Source of the DNA: JBPCQA01 sp050998615 | GTDB lineage: Bacteria; Actinomycetota; Actinomycetes; Propionibacteriales; Nocardioidaceae | NCBI GenBank assembly: GCA_050998615.1 | Contig: JBPCQA010000017.1 | Location: 1 to 64,000, forward strand | DNA length: 64,000 bases | Reading direction: 5' to 3' | In this document: positions 33,938 through 42,949 of the stretch, piece after piece | Layout: each line of letters begins with the position of its first letter | Numbering within the stretch: the first letter of the stretch is position 1 | The notes under the pieces: model-generated | The model's database searches: none | Told to the model about the DNA's origin: nothing | Seen by the model: only the letters and a program-made list of their open reading frames with translations | Translations under genes and position numbers: made by a program

Positions 33938-35560
33938 ATGCCCAAGATTTTGGAGTACGACGAGAACGCTCGGCGCGCGCTTGAGCGTGGCGTCGACGCA
34001 CTCGCCAACACGGTCAAGGTGACGCTCGGCCCCAAGGGTCGCTACGTCGTGCTCGACAAGAAGTGGGGCGCCCCCACCATCACCAACGACGGTGTCACGG
34101 TGGCCCGCGAAGTCGAGCTCGACGACCCGTTCGAGAACCTCGGCGCCCAGCTGACCAAGGAAGTTGCCACCAAGACCAACGACGTGGCTGGCGACGGCAC
34201 CACCACCGCCACCGTAATCGCCCAAGCACTCGTGCATGGCGGACTACGCGCGGTGGCTGCCGGATCCAACCCGATGGATCTCAAACGCGGCTTCGACAAG
34301 GCAGTCGAAGCCATCAACGCCGAGCTCAGCAAGGCGTCGCGTGAGGTGGACTCCACCTCCGACATGGCACACGTTGCCACGATCTCGGCTCGCGACGCGC
34401 ACATCGGTGAGCTCATCGCCGAGGCCTTCGACAAGGTGGGCAAGGACGGCGTTATCACCGTCGAGGAGTCCAACACGCTAGGCACCGAGCTCGAGTTCAC
34501 CGAGGGGATGCAGTTCGACAAGGGCTACATCTCGCCGTACTTCGTCACCGACACCGAGCGCATGGAGACGGTGCTCGACGATGCCTACGTGTTGATCAAC
34601 CAGGGCAAGATCTCCTCGATCAGCGACCTCCTGCCGCTGCTCGAAAAGGTGGTCCAGGCGAGCAAGCCGCTGTTCATCATCGCCGAAGACATCGACGGTG
34701 AGGCACTTTCGACGCTGGTCGTCAACAAGATCCGCGGCACGTTCAACGCCGCCGCGGTGAAGGCTCCTGCTTTCGGGGATCGCCGCAAGGCGATGCTGCA
34801 AGACCTGGCCGTGCTGACCGGCGCGCAGGTTGTCGCTCCCGAGGTCGGCCTCAAGCTCGACCAGGTCGGGTTGGAGGTGCTCGGCACGGCCCGACGGATC
34901 GTGGTCACCAAGGACGACACGACAATCGTGGAGGGCGCCGGCGATGCCAGCGAGGTCGAGGCCCGTGTCTCACAGCTGAAGAAGGAGATCGAGACCACCG
35001 ACTCCGACTGGGACCGCGAGAAGCTGCAAGAGCGGCTTGCCAAGCTCGCCGGTGGCGTGTGCGTCATCAAGGTCGGTGCGGCTACCGAGGTCGAGCTCAA
35101 GGAAAAGAAGCACCGCATCGAAGATGCCGTCTCGGCGACCCGCGCGGCCATCGAGGAGGGCATCGTCGCGGGTGGCGGCTCCGCCCTCGTGCATGCCGCA
35201 TCCGTGCTCGGCGACGGGCTGGGTCTTAGCGGCGACGAGGCCGTGGGAGTGCATGTCGTACGCCGCGCCGTCGACGAGCCGCTGCGTTGGATCGCCGAAA
35301 ACGGCGGTGACGAGGGTTTCGTGGTGGTAGCGAAGGTTCGAGAAGCCGGAGTCGGCAACGGTTTCAACGCCGAGACCGGCGCCTACGGAGACCTAGTCAG
35401 CCAAGGCGTTCTCGACCCGGTAAAGGTCACCCGGGCCGCGCTGACCAACGCGTCATCAATCGCCGGCATGTTGCTCACCACCGAAACCCTGGTGGTGGAC
35501 AAGCCCGCCGAAGATGAAGACGAGGCGGCCGGCGGTCACGGGCACAGTCACAGCCACTGA
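33938..35560 (+). CDS. groEL: Chaperonin GroEL (GroEL1 type)
   Basis: The 540-residue chaperonin has KVTLGPKGRYVVLDKKWG, the ATP-binding loop NDVAGDGTTTATV, apical-domain EGMQFDKGYISPYFVTD, and AGVGNGFNAETGAYGDL. It ends in a His-rich GHGHSHSH tail rather than the GGM repeat of housekeeping GroEL2, as in GroEL1 encoded with groES. ATG 33938 follows AAAGGAATTCCC. Actinobacteria usually have another groEL elsewhere. Confidence 0.97.
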   Translation: MPKILEYDENARRALERGVDALANTVKVTLGPKGRYVVLDKKWGAPTITNDGVTVAREVELDDPFENLGAQLTKEVATKTNDVAGDGTTTATVIAQALVHGGLRAVAAGSNPMDLKRGFDKAVEAINAELSKASREVDSTSDMAHVATISARDAHIGELIAEAFDKVGKDGVITVEESNTLGTELEFTEGMQFDKGYISPYFVTDTERMETVLDDAYVLINQGKISSISDLLPLLEKVVQASKPLFIIAEDIDGEALSTLVVNKIRGTFNAAAVKAPAFGDRRKAMLQDLAVLTGAQVVAPEVGLKLDQVGLEVLGTARRIVVTKDDTTIVEGAGDASEVEARVSQLKKEIETTDSDWDREKLQERLAKLAGGVCVIKVGAATEVELKEKKHRIEDAVSATRAAIEEGIVAGGGSALVHAASVLGDGLGLSGDEAVGVHVVRRAVDEPLRWIAENGGDEGFVVVAKVREAGVGNGFNAETGAYGDLVSQGVLDPVKVTRAALTNASSIAGMLLTTETLVVDKPAEDEDEAAGGHGHSHSH

Positions 35561-35753
35561 GCTCGTCGTACACCCTCCGATTGACGCCCACCTGATCGAC
35601 AAGGGCGCTCGATCCTGAGTAGTCGCGGGGCGGCACGGACCTCTGAACGGAGGACGTGCCGACTCCGGCTCATTACCGCCGGCCCCGCTGCGCGCACTCC
35701 AAGGCGTATTGTCGAAGTGCGGAGCCAATCAGGCTTCCCAGCAGGGAGCAATC

Positions 35754-35891
35754 ATGGCCGACAAGTCACCTCGACAACACCTGTCCAAGAAGGCAGGCAA
35801 GTCGCTTAAGGAAAAGCGCGCCGACAAGCAGGCGAAGGCGGACGCAGGCAACCACAAGATCGAGATCGTGCCGCCCACCAAGAAACGCTGA
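35754..35891 (+). CDS. Small basic conserved hypothetical protein
   Basis: This 45-residue protein (MADKSPRQHLSKKAGK...) is rich in Lys and resembles a small actinobacterial protein family of unknown function with the same start and KSLKEKRADK core. ATG 35754 follows CAGGGAGCAATC. A longer frame from 35709 lacks support. It may bind nucleic acid given its charge, which is inference. Confidence 0.75.
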   Translation: MADKSPRQHLSKKAGKSLKEKRADKQAKADAGNHKIEIVPPTKKR

Positions 35892-35911
35892 GAGTCCGCC
35901 GAGAGACGGCT

Positions 35912-36178
35912 TCAGGCGTGGGAGCGGGCCCTGAACTGCATGTAGATCAACAGCACGATTACGGCCCCGATGATCGAACCGATCCAGCTCGACGTTTGGA
36001 TGAAACCGCTGCCGTGATGGAACAGGAGTCGGCCGAGGAAGCCCCCGACGAATGAGCCGACAATGCCCAAGATGAGCGTCTCCAAGATGCTCATCGACTG
36101 CCTGCCGGGCACCAGTGCCCGGGCGATGAAGCCAGCAATCAGACCGATGATGATGAGGCCGATGATGGTGCCGATCAT
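35912..36178 (-). CDS. GlsB/YeaQ/YmgE family membrane protein
   Basis: The 88-residue protein starts MIGTIIGLIIIGLIAGFIAR and has three hydrophobic segments with glycine-rich GIVGSFVGGFLGRLL, as in the transglycosylase-associated YeaQ/YmgE family. Members are stress-induced in many bacteria, with unclear function. The start (ATG at 36178) follows GGGAGAAGAC. It converges with the small basic gene and diverges from guaB. Confidence 0.9.
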   Translation of the reverse strand: MIGTIIGLIIIGLIAGFIARALVPGRQSMSILETLILGIVGSFVGGFLGRLLFHHGSGFIQTSSWIGSIIGAVIVLLIYMQFRARSHA

Positions 36179-36312
36179 GTCTTCTCCCTGTGGTAGCTGA
36201 GATGCAAGCATAAGCCGCGTTGCGGCGACCACGGAGGATCCTGCGCAGATGTGTCGACTCGCGCCGTCGCGGTGGCACTCGGCTGGCGTGCGGGTCGCCG
36301 TACCATGAGGTC

Positions 36313-37830
36313 ATGGATCTGACCGCCACCGGCGTCCCCGACATGTTCGCGCCCCTGGGCTTGACCTTCGACGACGTCTTGCTGGTCCCCGGTCAGACCG
36401 ACATGGTGCCAAGTGATGTCAACACCTCGGCGCGGCTCACCCGCGAGCTCACCGTATGCATCCCGCTGGTGTCCAGCGCGATGGATACGGTGACCGAGTC
36501 GCCGATGGCGGTGGCGATGGCTCGGCAAGGGGGCCTTGGCGTGCTGCAGCGCAACCTGCCAATCTGCGAGCAGGCAAACCAGGTCGACTTGGTCAAGCGG
36601 TCTGAGTCGGGCATGATCACCCACCCGGTGACCGTCGGGCCAGACGTGACGATCGCCGCGCTCGATGAGCTGTGCGGCAAGTATCGGGTGTCGGGGCTTC
36701 CGGTCGTCGACGACCACCACGTGCTGGTCGGCATCATCACCAACCGCGACCTCCGGTTCGTGCCGTCACGCGAATGGGGCACTTTGCGGGTGCGAGACGT
36801 GATGACGTCGATGCCATTGATCACCGCACCGGTTGGGATCTCCGCCGAGGACGCCGCCGCGCTGTTGGCCAAACACAAGGTCGAAAAGCTGCCGCTGGTC
36901 GACTCCACGGGCCGCCTCACCGGCCTGATCACCGTCAAGGACTTCGTGAAGTCAGAGCAATACCCCCACGCGACCAAGGACTCCGCTGGCCGCTTGCTCG
37001 TAGGTGCCGCGATCGGATACTTCGGTGATGCTTGGAGCCGCGCGATGGCACTGGTCGAGGCAGGTGCCGACGTGCTCGTTGCAGACACGGCGCATGGGCA
37101 CGTTCGGGTGATGCTCGAGATGGTGCATCGCCTCAAGACCGACTCTGCGACGTCCGGCGTCCAAATTGTCGGGGGCAATGTGGCGACGCGGGCCGGCGCG
37201 CAGGCCTTCGTGGATGCCGGAGCAGACGCGGTCAAGGTCGGCGTCGGTCCCGGCTCGATCTGCACGACGCGCGTTGTCGCCGGTGTGGGCGTTCCGCAGA
37301 TCACCGCTATTTACGAGGCGGCGCGGGCGTGTCGGCCGGCGGGTGTTCCGGTGATCGCCGACGGTGGCGTGCAGTATTCCGGTGACATCGCGAAGGCGCT
37401 GGCGGCCGGCGCCGACACGGTGATGCTCGGGTCGCTGCTCGCCGGATGCGAAGAAAGTCCAGGCGAGCTCGTGTTCGTCAACGGCAAGCAGTTCAAGAGT
37501 TACCGCGGGATGGGGTCGCTCGGCGCAATGGCCTCGCGCGGCAAGCTGGCCTTCTCCAAGGACCGCTATTTCCAGGCCGACGTGGCCAGCGACGACATGA
37601 TCGTGCCAGAGGGAATCGAGGGACAGGTGCCTTATCGTGGGCCGCTTGCCGCCGTCGCCCATCAGCTGATTGGCGGACTCCAACAATCGATGTTCTACGT
37701 GGGAGCGCGCACCATCCGTGAGCTGCATGAGCGCGGCAGGTTCGTGCGCATCACACCAGCCGGTCTGAAGGAGAGCCACCCCCATGACGTCTCGATGACG
37801 GTCGAAGCCCCCAACTACTCGTCGCGGTGA
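36313..37830 (+). CDS. guaB: Inosine-5'-monophosphate dehydrogenase
   Basis: It oxidises IMP to XMP, the first committed step of GMP synthesis. The 505-residue enzyme has GLTFDDVLLVPG, two CBS domains (about residues 102-213), and the catalytic Cys317 in GPGSICTTR. The phosphate-site region VIADGGVQYSGDIAKAL and the mobile flap YFQADV...EGIEGQVPYRG are also clear. A -10-like TACCAT just upstream of ATG 36313 leaves almost no leader. Confidence 0.97.
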   Translation: MDLTATGVPDMFAPLGLTFDDVLLVPGQTDMVPSDVNTSARLTRELTVCIPLVSSAMDTVTESPMAVAMARQGGLGVLQRNLPICEQANQVDLVKRSESGMITHPVTVGPDVTIAALDELCGKYRVSGLPVVDDHHVLVGIITNRDLRFVPSREWGTLRVRDVMTSMPLITAPVGISAEDAAALLAKHKVEKLPLVDSTGRLTGLITVKDFVKSEQYPHATKDSAGRLLVGAAIGYFGDAWSRAMALVEAGADVLVADTAHGHVRVMLEMVHRLKTDSATSGVQIVGGNVATRAGAQAFVDAGADAVKVGVGPGSICTTRVVAGVGVPQITAIYEAARACRPAGVPVIADGGVQYSGDIAKALAAGADTVMLGSLLAGCEESPGELVFVNGKQFKSYRGMGSLGAMASRGKLAFSKDRYFQADVASDDMIVPEGIEGQVPYRGPLAAVAHQLIGGLQQSMFYVGARTIRELHERGRFVRITPAGLKESHPHDVSMTVEAPNYSSR

Positions 37831-37862
37831 GGCACCCCGACGCCTCGCGACATGCCCACGAT

Positions 37863-37941
37863 GTGGTCGAGACCCGTGGTCGAGAGACGTGATTGAGAAG
37901 CGTGTTCGAGAAACGTGATCGAGGAGTCTGATCGAGGAGCC
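37863..37941 (+). repeat. Six 13-14-nt tandem repeats before guaB3
   Basis: Units begin at 37863, 37876, 37889, 37902, 37915 and 37929, with the pattern GTG(G/A)TCGAG(A/G)(A/G)(A/C)(C/G)C. The last units turn into GATCGAGGAG, which supplies the Shine-Dalgarno for ATG 37943. The array fills the guaB-guaB3 space. Confidence 0.85.
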
Positions 37942-37942
37942 T

Positions 37943-39046
37943 ATGGACATCGAGATCGGCCATGCCAAACGTGGCCGACGCGCTTATTCGTTCGACGACA
38001 TCGCGATCGTGCCGAGTCGCCGTACCCGCGACCCCGAGGAGGTCTCGGTGGCGTGGCAGATCGACGCCTACCGGTTCGAGATCCCGGTGGTCACAGCGCC
38101 GATGGATTCGGTGGTTTCGCCCGAGACGGCCATCACGTTCGGCCAGTTCGGCGGCCTGGGGGTGCTCGATCTGGAGGGCCTGTGGACACGGTACGACGAT
38201 CCTGAGCCGCTGCTCGATGAGGTGGCCGGACTAAAGGGCCACGAGGCGACTCGGCGCATGCAACAGATCTACGCCGAGCCGATCAAACCCGAGCTGATGG
38301 TCGCCCGCGTCAAGCAGATGCGTGACTCTGGCGTGACGGTTGCCGGGGCGTTGTCCCCGCAACTCACCAAGGAGCACGCGCAGTCGGTGATCGGCGCGGG
38401 CCTCGATCTGTTCGTCATCCGGGGCACTACGGTCTCGGCTGAGCATGTCTCCGGACAAGCGGAGCCGCTCAACCTGAAGCAGTTCATCTACGACCTCGAC
38501 GTGCCCGTCATCGTCGGCGGCTGTGCGACGTACCAAGCGGCGCTGCACCTGATGCGCACCGGAGCAGCGGGGGTGCTCGTCGGCTTCGGCGGTGGTGCTG
38601 CCCACACCACCCGCACCGTCCTCGGCGTCGCCGTACCGATGGCCACGGCGGTCGCTGACGTCGCCGCTGCCCGCCGTGATTACCTCGACGAGTCAGGCGG
38701 CCGCTATGTCCATGTGATCGCGGACGGCTCCATCGGGCGAAGCGGAGACGTTGCGAAGGCGATCGCCTGCGGCGCGGATGCGGTGATGATTGGATCCCCT
38801 CTGGCCCGGGCCAGCGAGGCCCCTGGGCGTGGTTATCACTGGGGTGCCGAGGCGCGGCATCCGTCCTTGCCGCGCGGTGAACGGGTGCGGATCGGCACAG
38901 TGGGCACGCTCGAGCAAATCCTGCACGGGCCGTCGCTCGTATCCGACGGCACCATGAACCTGGTGGGCGCCTTGAAACGCTCAATGGCGACCACCGGCTA
39001 CACTGAGCTCAAGGAGTTCCAGCGCGTCGAGGTTGTCGTCCAGTGA
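37943..39046 (+). CDS. guaB3: GuaB3 family IMP dehydrogenase-related protein
   Basis: The 367-residue protein is the actinobacterial GuaB3 paralog next to guaB. It keeps the TIM barrel (EIPVVTAPMDSVVSPETA, IVGGCATYQAALHLMRTGAAG, VHVIADGSIGRSGDVAKAIACGADAVMIG) but has no CBS domains. The GuaB cysteine loop is replaced by GFGGGAAHTTRTVLG, without Cys, as in other actinobacterial GuaB3. It may have a purine-nucleotide role such as GMP reduction reported for distant GuaB3 members, but this is not shown here. Its TGA overlaps the next start (GTGA). Confidence 0.92.
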   Translation: MDIEIGHAKRGRRAYSFDDIAIVPSRRTRDPEEVSVAWQIDAYRFEIPVVTAPMDSVVSPETAITFGQFGGLGVLDLEGLWTRYDDPEPLLDEVAGLKGHEATRRMQQIYAEPIKPELMVARVKQMRDSGVTVAGALSPQLTKEHAQSVIGAGLDLFVIRGTTVSAEHVSGQAEPLNLKQFIYDLDVPVIVGGCATYQAALHLMRTGAAGVLVGFGGGAAHTTRTVLGVAVPMATAVADVAAARRDYLDESGGRYVHVIADGSIGRSGDVAKAIACGADAVMIGSPLARASEAPGRGYHWGAEARHPSLPRGERVRIGTVGTLEQILHGPSLVSDGTMNLVGALKRSMATTGYTELKEFQRVEVVVQ

Positions 39047-39864
39047 CGCCGGCTCAGTTGCGGGTAGCCGCGATCCAGGCGACGTCGGTCGCGGGTGACG
39101 TAGAAGCGAACGTGGCCGCGGCGGTGGGCTGGGTCAAGCAGGCGGCAACGACCGGCGCCACCTTGGCGGTGTTGCCCGAGCTGTACCTGCCCGGCTACGA
39201 CCCGAGGACGCTGCGTGAGCACCCCGATGCGTGTGATGTGACCGCCGCCGACGACCGGCTCGCTCCGTTGGCCGGTGCCGCCGCCGCTTGCGGTGTCGCC
39301 GTGCTTGTCGGGGCCTCGGTGCGCGACCAGCAGGAGCTGCGCCGCCTCGCGTTGGTGAGTGTTTCGACAGCCGGGGATGTCAACCTCGCCTACTCCAAGC
39401 AGCACCTCTGGGACGCGGAGCGCGAGCTCTTCACCCCAGGCACCGAGGGGACATCCGTTCAACTCGGCGAATGGCAGCTGGGGCTCGGCGTCTGTTACGA
39501 CGGTTGCTTCCCCGAACATGGCCGGGCCGCGGCGGACGCTGGCGCGTACGCCTACGTCTGCCCGTCGGCGTACGTCGTCGGCAGCGAGCACCGCCGCGAT
39601 CTGTACTACGCCGCCCGAGCGCTGGACAATGGGTTCTATGTCGTCTTCGCCGGCTTGGCCGGGCGCTGCGGTGAGCATGAGTTCAGCGGCGGTACGGCGA
39701 TCTATGACCCGCAAGGACGTCGAGTGGCAAGTGTCGAGTCGCTGACCGGAATCGCGGTCGCCGACCTCGACATCGAGGTCATCGCGGAGGCTCGTCGGAT
39801 CAACCCCTACGACCGCGATCGCCCCGCCAGTCTCGGCGGCCGAACCGTCCTCAGCCTCGACTAG
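39043..39864 (+). CDS. Carbon-nitrogen hydrolase (nitrilase superfamily)
   Basis: The 273-residue enzyme has the Glu-Lys-Cys triad of nitrilases/amidases: LPELYLPGY (Glu), YSKQHLW (Lys) and GVCYDGCFPE (Cys). Members hydrolyse amides, nitriles or carbamoyl compounds. GTG 39043 overlaps the guaB3 stop by 4 bp, so it is coupled to GuaB3. A role in nucleobase or deaminated-metabolite handling is possible but only inference. Confidence 0.9.
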   Translation: MTPAQLRVAAIQATSVAGDVEANVAAAVGWVKQAATTGATLAVLPELYLPGYDPRTLREHPDACDVTAADDRLAPLAGAAAACGVAVLVGASVRDQQELRRLALVSVSTAGDVNLAYSKQHLWDAERELFTPGTEGTSVQLGEWQLGLGVCYDGCFPEHGRAAADAGAYAYVCPSAYVVGSEHRRDLYYAARALDNGFYVVFAGLAGRCGEHEFSGGTAIYDPQGRRVASVESLTGIAVADLDIEVIAEARRINPYDRDRPASLGGRTVLSLD

Positions 39865-39965
39865 ATCAGCGATTCCGAGCGGTGCGACTCATCCGGGGAC
39901 TCCTCACCGACCCCGACCACTGAACCCCGAGGATCATCCGCTGGCACCACGCGGTAACGTCGGGT

Positions 39966-41186
39966 ATGACTACGCAACCGCGTCGCGCCGACGTGGAAGC
40001 ACTCGATCGCTCGGACCCGCTGGCGCACTATCGCGACGACTTCGTCATCGAGGACGACACCCTCATCTACCTTGACGGCAACTCACTTGGGCGGCTGCCG
40101 AAGGCCAGTCGCGACCGGGTTCAACAGGTGCTGCAGGAGGAGTGGGGAACCCACCTGATCAGCTCCTGGCAGCGCAGCTGGCTCGATCTACCGACCCGGA
40201 TCGGTGATTTGATCGGCACCGGCCTGCTCGGCGCTGGGCCAGGTGAGGTGGTGATCAGTGACAACACCACCGTCGCGCTCTACAAGGCGATCAACACCGC
40301 ATTGGACGCGCGGCCCGCTCGGCGGGGCATCGTGATCGAGCGCGGAAACTTCCCGACCGACCGTTATGTGGTCGAGGGGCTGGCGCAACAGCGCGGTGCG
40401 CCGCTTCACTGGATCGAGGAGACCGGGGCCGCCGGTGTCACGTCGCGCGATCTGGCGGCGGTGCTCGACGAGTCGGTTGCGGTCGTGGTGCTGTCCCATG
40501 TCGACTACCGCTCTGCCGCCGTGCTCGACATGGCGGAGCTGACCGAGCTGGCTCACGGTGTCGGCGCGCTCATGGTGTGGGATCTGTGTCACTCGGTCGG
40601 CGCGGTCCCCGTCGACCTGGGGTCTGCTCGCGCCGACCTCGCCGTTGGTTGCACCTACAAGTATCTGAACGGGGGCCCGGGATCACCCGCATTCACGTTC
40701 GTGCGTTCAGCGCTGCAGTCGTCGCTGCGTCAGCCGATCTGGGGCTGGTGGGGTCAGGCCGCGATGTTCGACATGGAGCAGGGCTACCAGGCCTCGCGCG
40801 ACATTCGCGCCTGGCTGACCGGCACCCCGGGTGTGCTGTCGATGGCCGCCATCGAGCCGGGCGTCGAGATGATCGTCAAGGCTGGCATCGACGCGATCCG
40901 GGCCAAGTCCGTCGCGTTGACCGAGCTCGCCGTGCGGCTGTACGACGCGTGGCTGGCGCCGGTGGGGTATGGCCTGGCGTCACCTCGCGACCCAGCCAGG
41001 CGTGGGTCGCATGTCACCGTCACCCATCCGCGCGCGTACGATATCAGCTTGCGGATGCCCGAGGAGAACGTGATACCGGACTTTCGCCGGCCGGACGGGA
41101 TCCGGCTTGGGCTGGCGCCGTTGACGACTCGCTTCGTCGACGTGTACGACGGCCTGCAGGTCGCCCGCCGATTGGCGGCCCAATAG
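39966..41186 (+). CDS. kynU: Kynureninase
   Basis: It cleaves kynurenine or 3-hydroxykynurenine to anthranilates and alanine, with PLP. The 406-residue fold-type I protein has YLDGNSLGRLPKA, WGTHLISSW, the PLP aspartate in WDLCHSVGAVPVDL, and Lys232 in CTYKYLNGGPGSPAF. No other kynurenine-pathway gene is near. ATG 39966. It converges with the glycosyltransferase; a 9-bp hairpin repeat separates them. Confidence 0.93.
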   Translation: MTTQPRRADVEALDRSDPLAHYRDDFVIEDDTLIYLDGNSLGRLPKASRDRVQQVLQEEWGTHLISSWQRSWLDLPTRIGDLIGTGLLGAGPGEVVISDNTTVALYKAINTALDARPARRGIVIERGNFPTDRYVVEGLAQQRGAPLHWIEETGAAGVTSRDLAAVLDESVAVVVLSHVDYRSAAVLDMAELTELAHGVGALMVWDLCHSVGAVPVDLGSARADLAVGCTYKYLNGGPGSPAFTFVRSALQSSLRQPIWGWWGQAAMFDMEQGYQASRDIRAWLTGTPGVLSMAAIEPGVEMIVKAGIDAIRAKSVALTELAVRLYDAWLAPVGYGLASPRDPARRGSHVTVTHPRAYDISLRMPEENVIPDFRRPDGIRLGLAPLTTRFVDVYDGLQVARRLAAQ

Positions 41187-41211
41187 GCCGCTGCCACAGC
41201 TTCCGCCTCTG

Positions 41212-41265
41212 CCCAAGGATCATGCGCTCAGCTGGTCGGGGAGCAGCTGAGCGTCGGAGCTTGCC
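41212..41265. repeat. Hairpin-forming repeat between convergent kynU and the glycosyltransferase
   Basis: CGCTCAGCT (41225-41233) and AGCTGAGCG (41245-41253) form a perfect 9-bp stem with an 11-nt loop. It is the best-formed copy of the family at 29141, 31519, 50064 and 53037. Its place between converging genes suits a bidirectional terminator. Confidence 0.75.
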
Positions 41266-41290
41266 AACACCGGACCACCCTGCCGAAGGC

Positions 41291-42949
41291 TCAGTCGTCC
41301 ATGTGGGGCGGTGAGTCCTCGGAGTCTTCCGCGACAGCGGGTTCTTCGTGGATGTGCTCCTCGATGTCCACGTGCGGTCGCTCGTCGAGTTGCGGCGGAG
41401 CGGCACTTTTGTACAGCTCCATCAGGCGCTTGGAGTGGTCTTGCATGGTGGTGAGGTTGACCGCGGTGGCCCAGTAGTCACCCGGCTGCAACTCACCGTC
41501 CAAGAGCTGCCGCCAGATCTCGATCAGCTCGTCCTTGTTCTCCGCCGTGAAGACGAACGAGGGGTTGTCGCCGCCGAGCTCTTTGGCACCACCTCGGTGT
41601 GAAGTGATGAGCGGCACTCCGTGAGCCACCATCTCGGTCGCCACCTGCGGCAGGTTGTCCTCCCACTGGACCGGGATCATGCCCACGTCAACGGTCTCCA
41701 AGATCGAAGGCAGCTGATCGTGGGTGTAGCCCTCGAAGTGGACGATGTCGCTCATCTGATCGGCAAGCCAGATCAGTCGGTTCATGGTGTCGGAGTCGGA
41801 TGTTTGAGCGCCGAGCACTAGCCGCATCCGCGAACGCAGCTCGGTCGGGCACTCTTCGAGCGTCTCGAGCAAAAAGTAGAAACCCTTGTCGCGCCGCATG
41901 TAGCCGAGGTAGCCGATGGTGAGCTGCCCCCGGACCCTCAGCTCCTTGCGCAGCTCGGCGTCGACGAACTGCTCCGCGGCGCGGGTGCCGGCGTACGCGA
42001 CCGCCATCTTCGACTCGTCGACACCGTGTGCTGCCAGCACATCCATGACTCGTTGTGAGGTAGCCATCACCAGGTCGGTTTCTTCGTTGATCAGCTTCAA
42101 GCCGCGCTCTCGACGTGACACGAAGCGGATCGCCGGATTGAGCGAAACAGGTTGAACCGAGGTGACCGGGTTGGTGCTGATCTGGTTGTGCTCGTCGCTC
42201 TTGCGTTTGTCCCGCAACCGCTTCTGGCGCCGCGCGAGGGCCGGGGCGACGACGGGGGCAAGCAGCGGCAACCCAACCTTGGAGAACTTCCCGTTGCGCA
42301 GTCGGCCATAGACCCGGTACGCCGTCGCGTAGCCCTTGCTGCCGGGCATCACGTTGGACTTGCGCAGCACCCGCGACACCTGATGCGCCCGCAGCACCTC
42401 ATGCGGGTTGGGCAGGTAGGGCACGCAGTTCACGCAGTCGCGCCCCTCGTGGTAGTCGTCGCAGTGGACCCGCTCTTCCTTCCAGAGGTTCACCTGCGGG
42501 CAGACTGGGTAGTAGTTGTGTGCATAGAGCAGCACGCGTGTGTCCGGGAACCGCTCGTGCACCCGAAGGTAGGTGAAGGGGATGCCTTCCAAGGAGTCGA
42601 ACTGGATCACGTCGAAGGGCCCATGAGTTGCAAGGAACTCGTGCCAAACGGCCAGTGTCTCGCCGTCGTCGAACAGCTGCGCGCCTCCGAAGGTGTGGTG
42701 ACCCGGCGCCAGCACCGTCGAGTTGACGACCGCGAACGACTTGACCCGATCAGGGTTGGAGTTGGTCGTGGGCTCGACACGAATCCGGGGATCGAAGAAG
42801 TCGTGCTCCAACCCCGACGACATGACGTAGATCTCATGATCGGTGGTCTGGGATAGGTGGTCGACAAGGTTCTTCTGGTAGATCCGGACGCCCCCACCGC
42901 GACGCTCGACGTCGTCGTACTGCACCCAGTTGTAGAGCAAGATCTTCAT
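41291..42949 (-). CDS. Glycosyltransferase family 4-like
   Basis: The 552-residue protein begins MKILLYNWVQYDDVERRGGG and has the GT-B layout. The nucleotide-sugar domain shows GQLTIGYLGYMRRDKGFYF, a VDVGMIPVQWEDNLPQVATE motif, and HGVPLITSHRGGAKEL. A Cys/His-rich stretch near residues 150-175 (CPQVNLWKEERVHCDD, CVNCVPYLP) is unusual and could bind metal. The C-terminus is acidic and His-containing. It probably builds a surface or extracellular glycan. Its ATG overlaps the sulfotransferase stop by ATGA. Confidence 0.88.
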   Translation of the reverse strand: MKILLYNWVQYDDVERRGGGVRIYQKNLVDHLSQTTDHEIYVMSSGLEHDFFDPRIRVEPTTNSNPDRVKSFAVVNSTVLAPGHHTFGGAQLFDDGETLAVWHEFLATHGPFDVIQFDSLEGIPFTYLRVHERFPDTRVLLYAHNYYPVCPQVNLWKEERVHCDDYHEGRDCVNCVPYLPNPHEVLRAHQVSRVLRKSNVMPGSKGYATAYRVYGRLRNGKFSKVGLPLLAPVVAPALARRQKRLRDKRKSDEHNQISTNPVTSVQPVSLNPAIRFVSRRERGLKLINEETDLVMATSQRVMDVLAAHGVDESKMAVAYAGTRAAEQFVDAELRKELRVRGQLTIGYLGYMRRDKGFYFLLETLEECPTELRSRMRLVLGAQTSDSDTMNRLIWLADQMSDIVHFEGYTHDQLPSILETVDVGMIPVQWEDNLPQVATEMVAHGVPLITSHRGGAKELGGDNPSFVFTAENKDELIEIWRQLLDGELQPGDYWATAVNLTTMQDHSKRLMELYKSAAPPQLDERPHVDIEEHIHEEPAVAEDSEDSPPHMDD

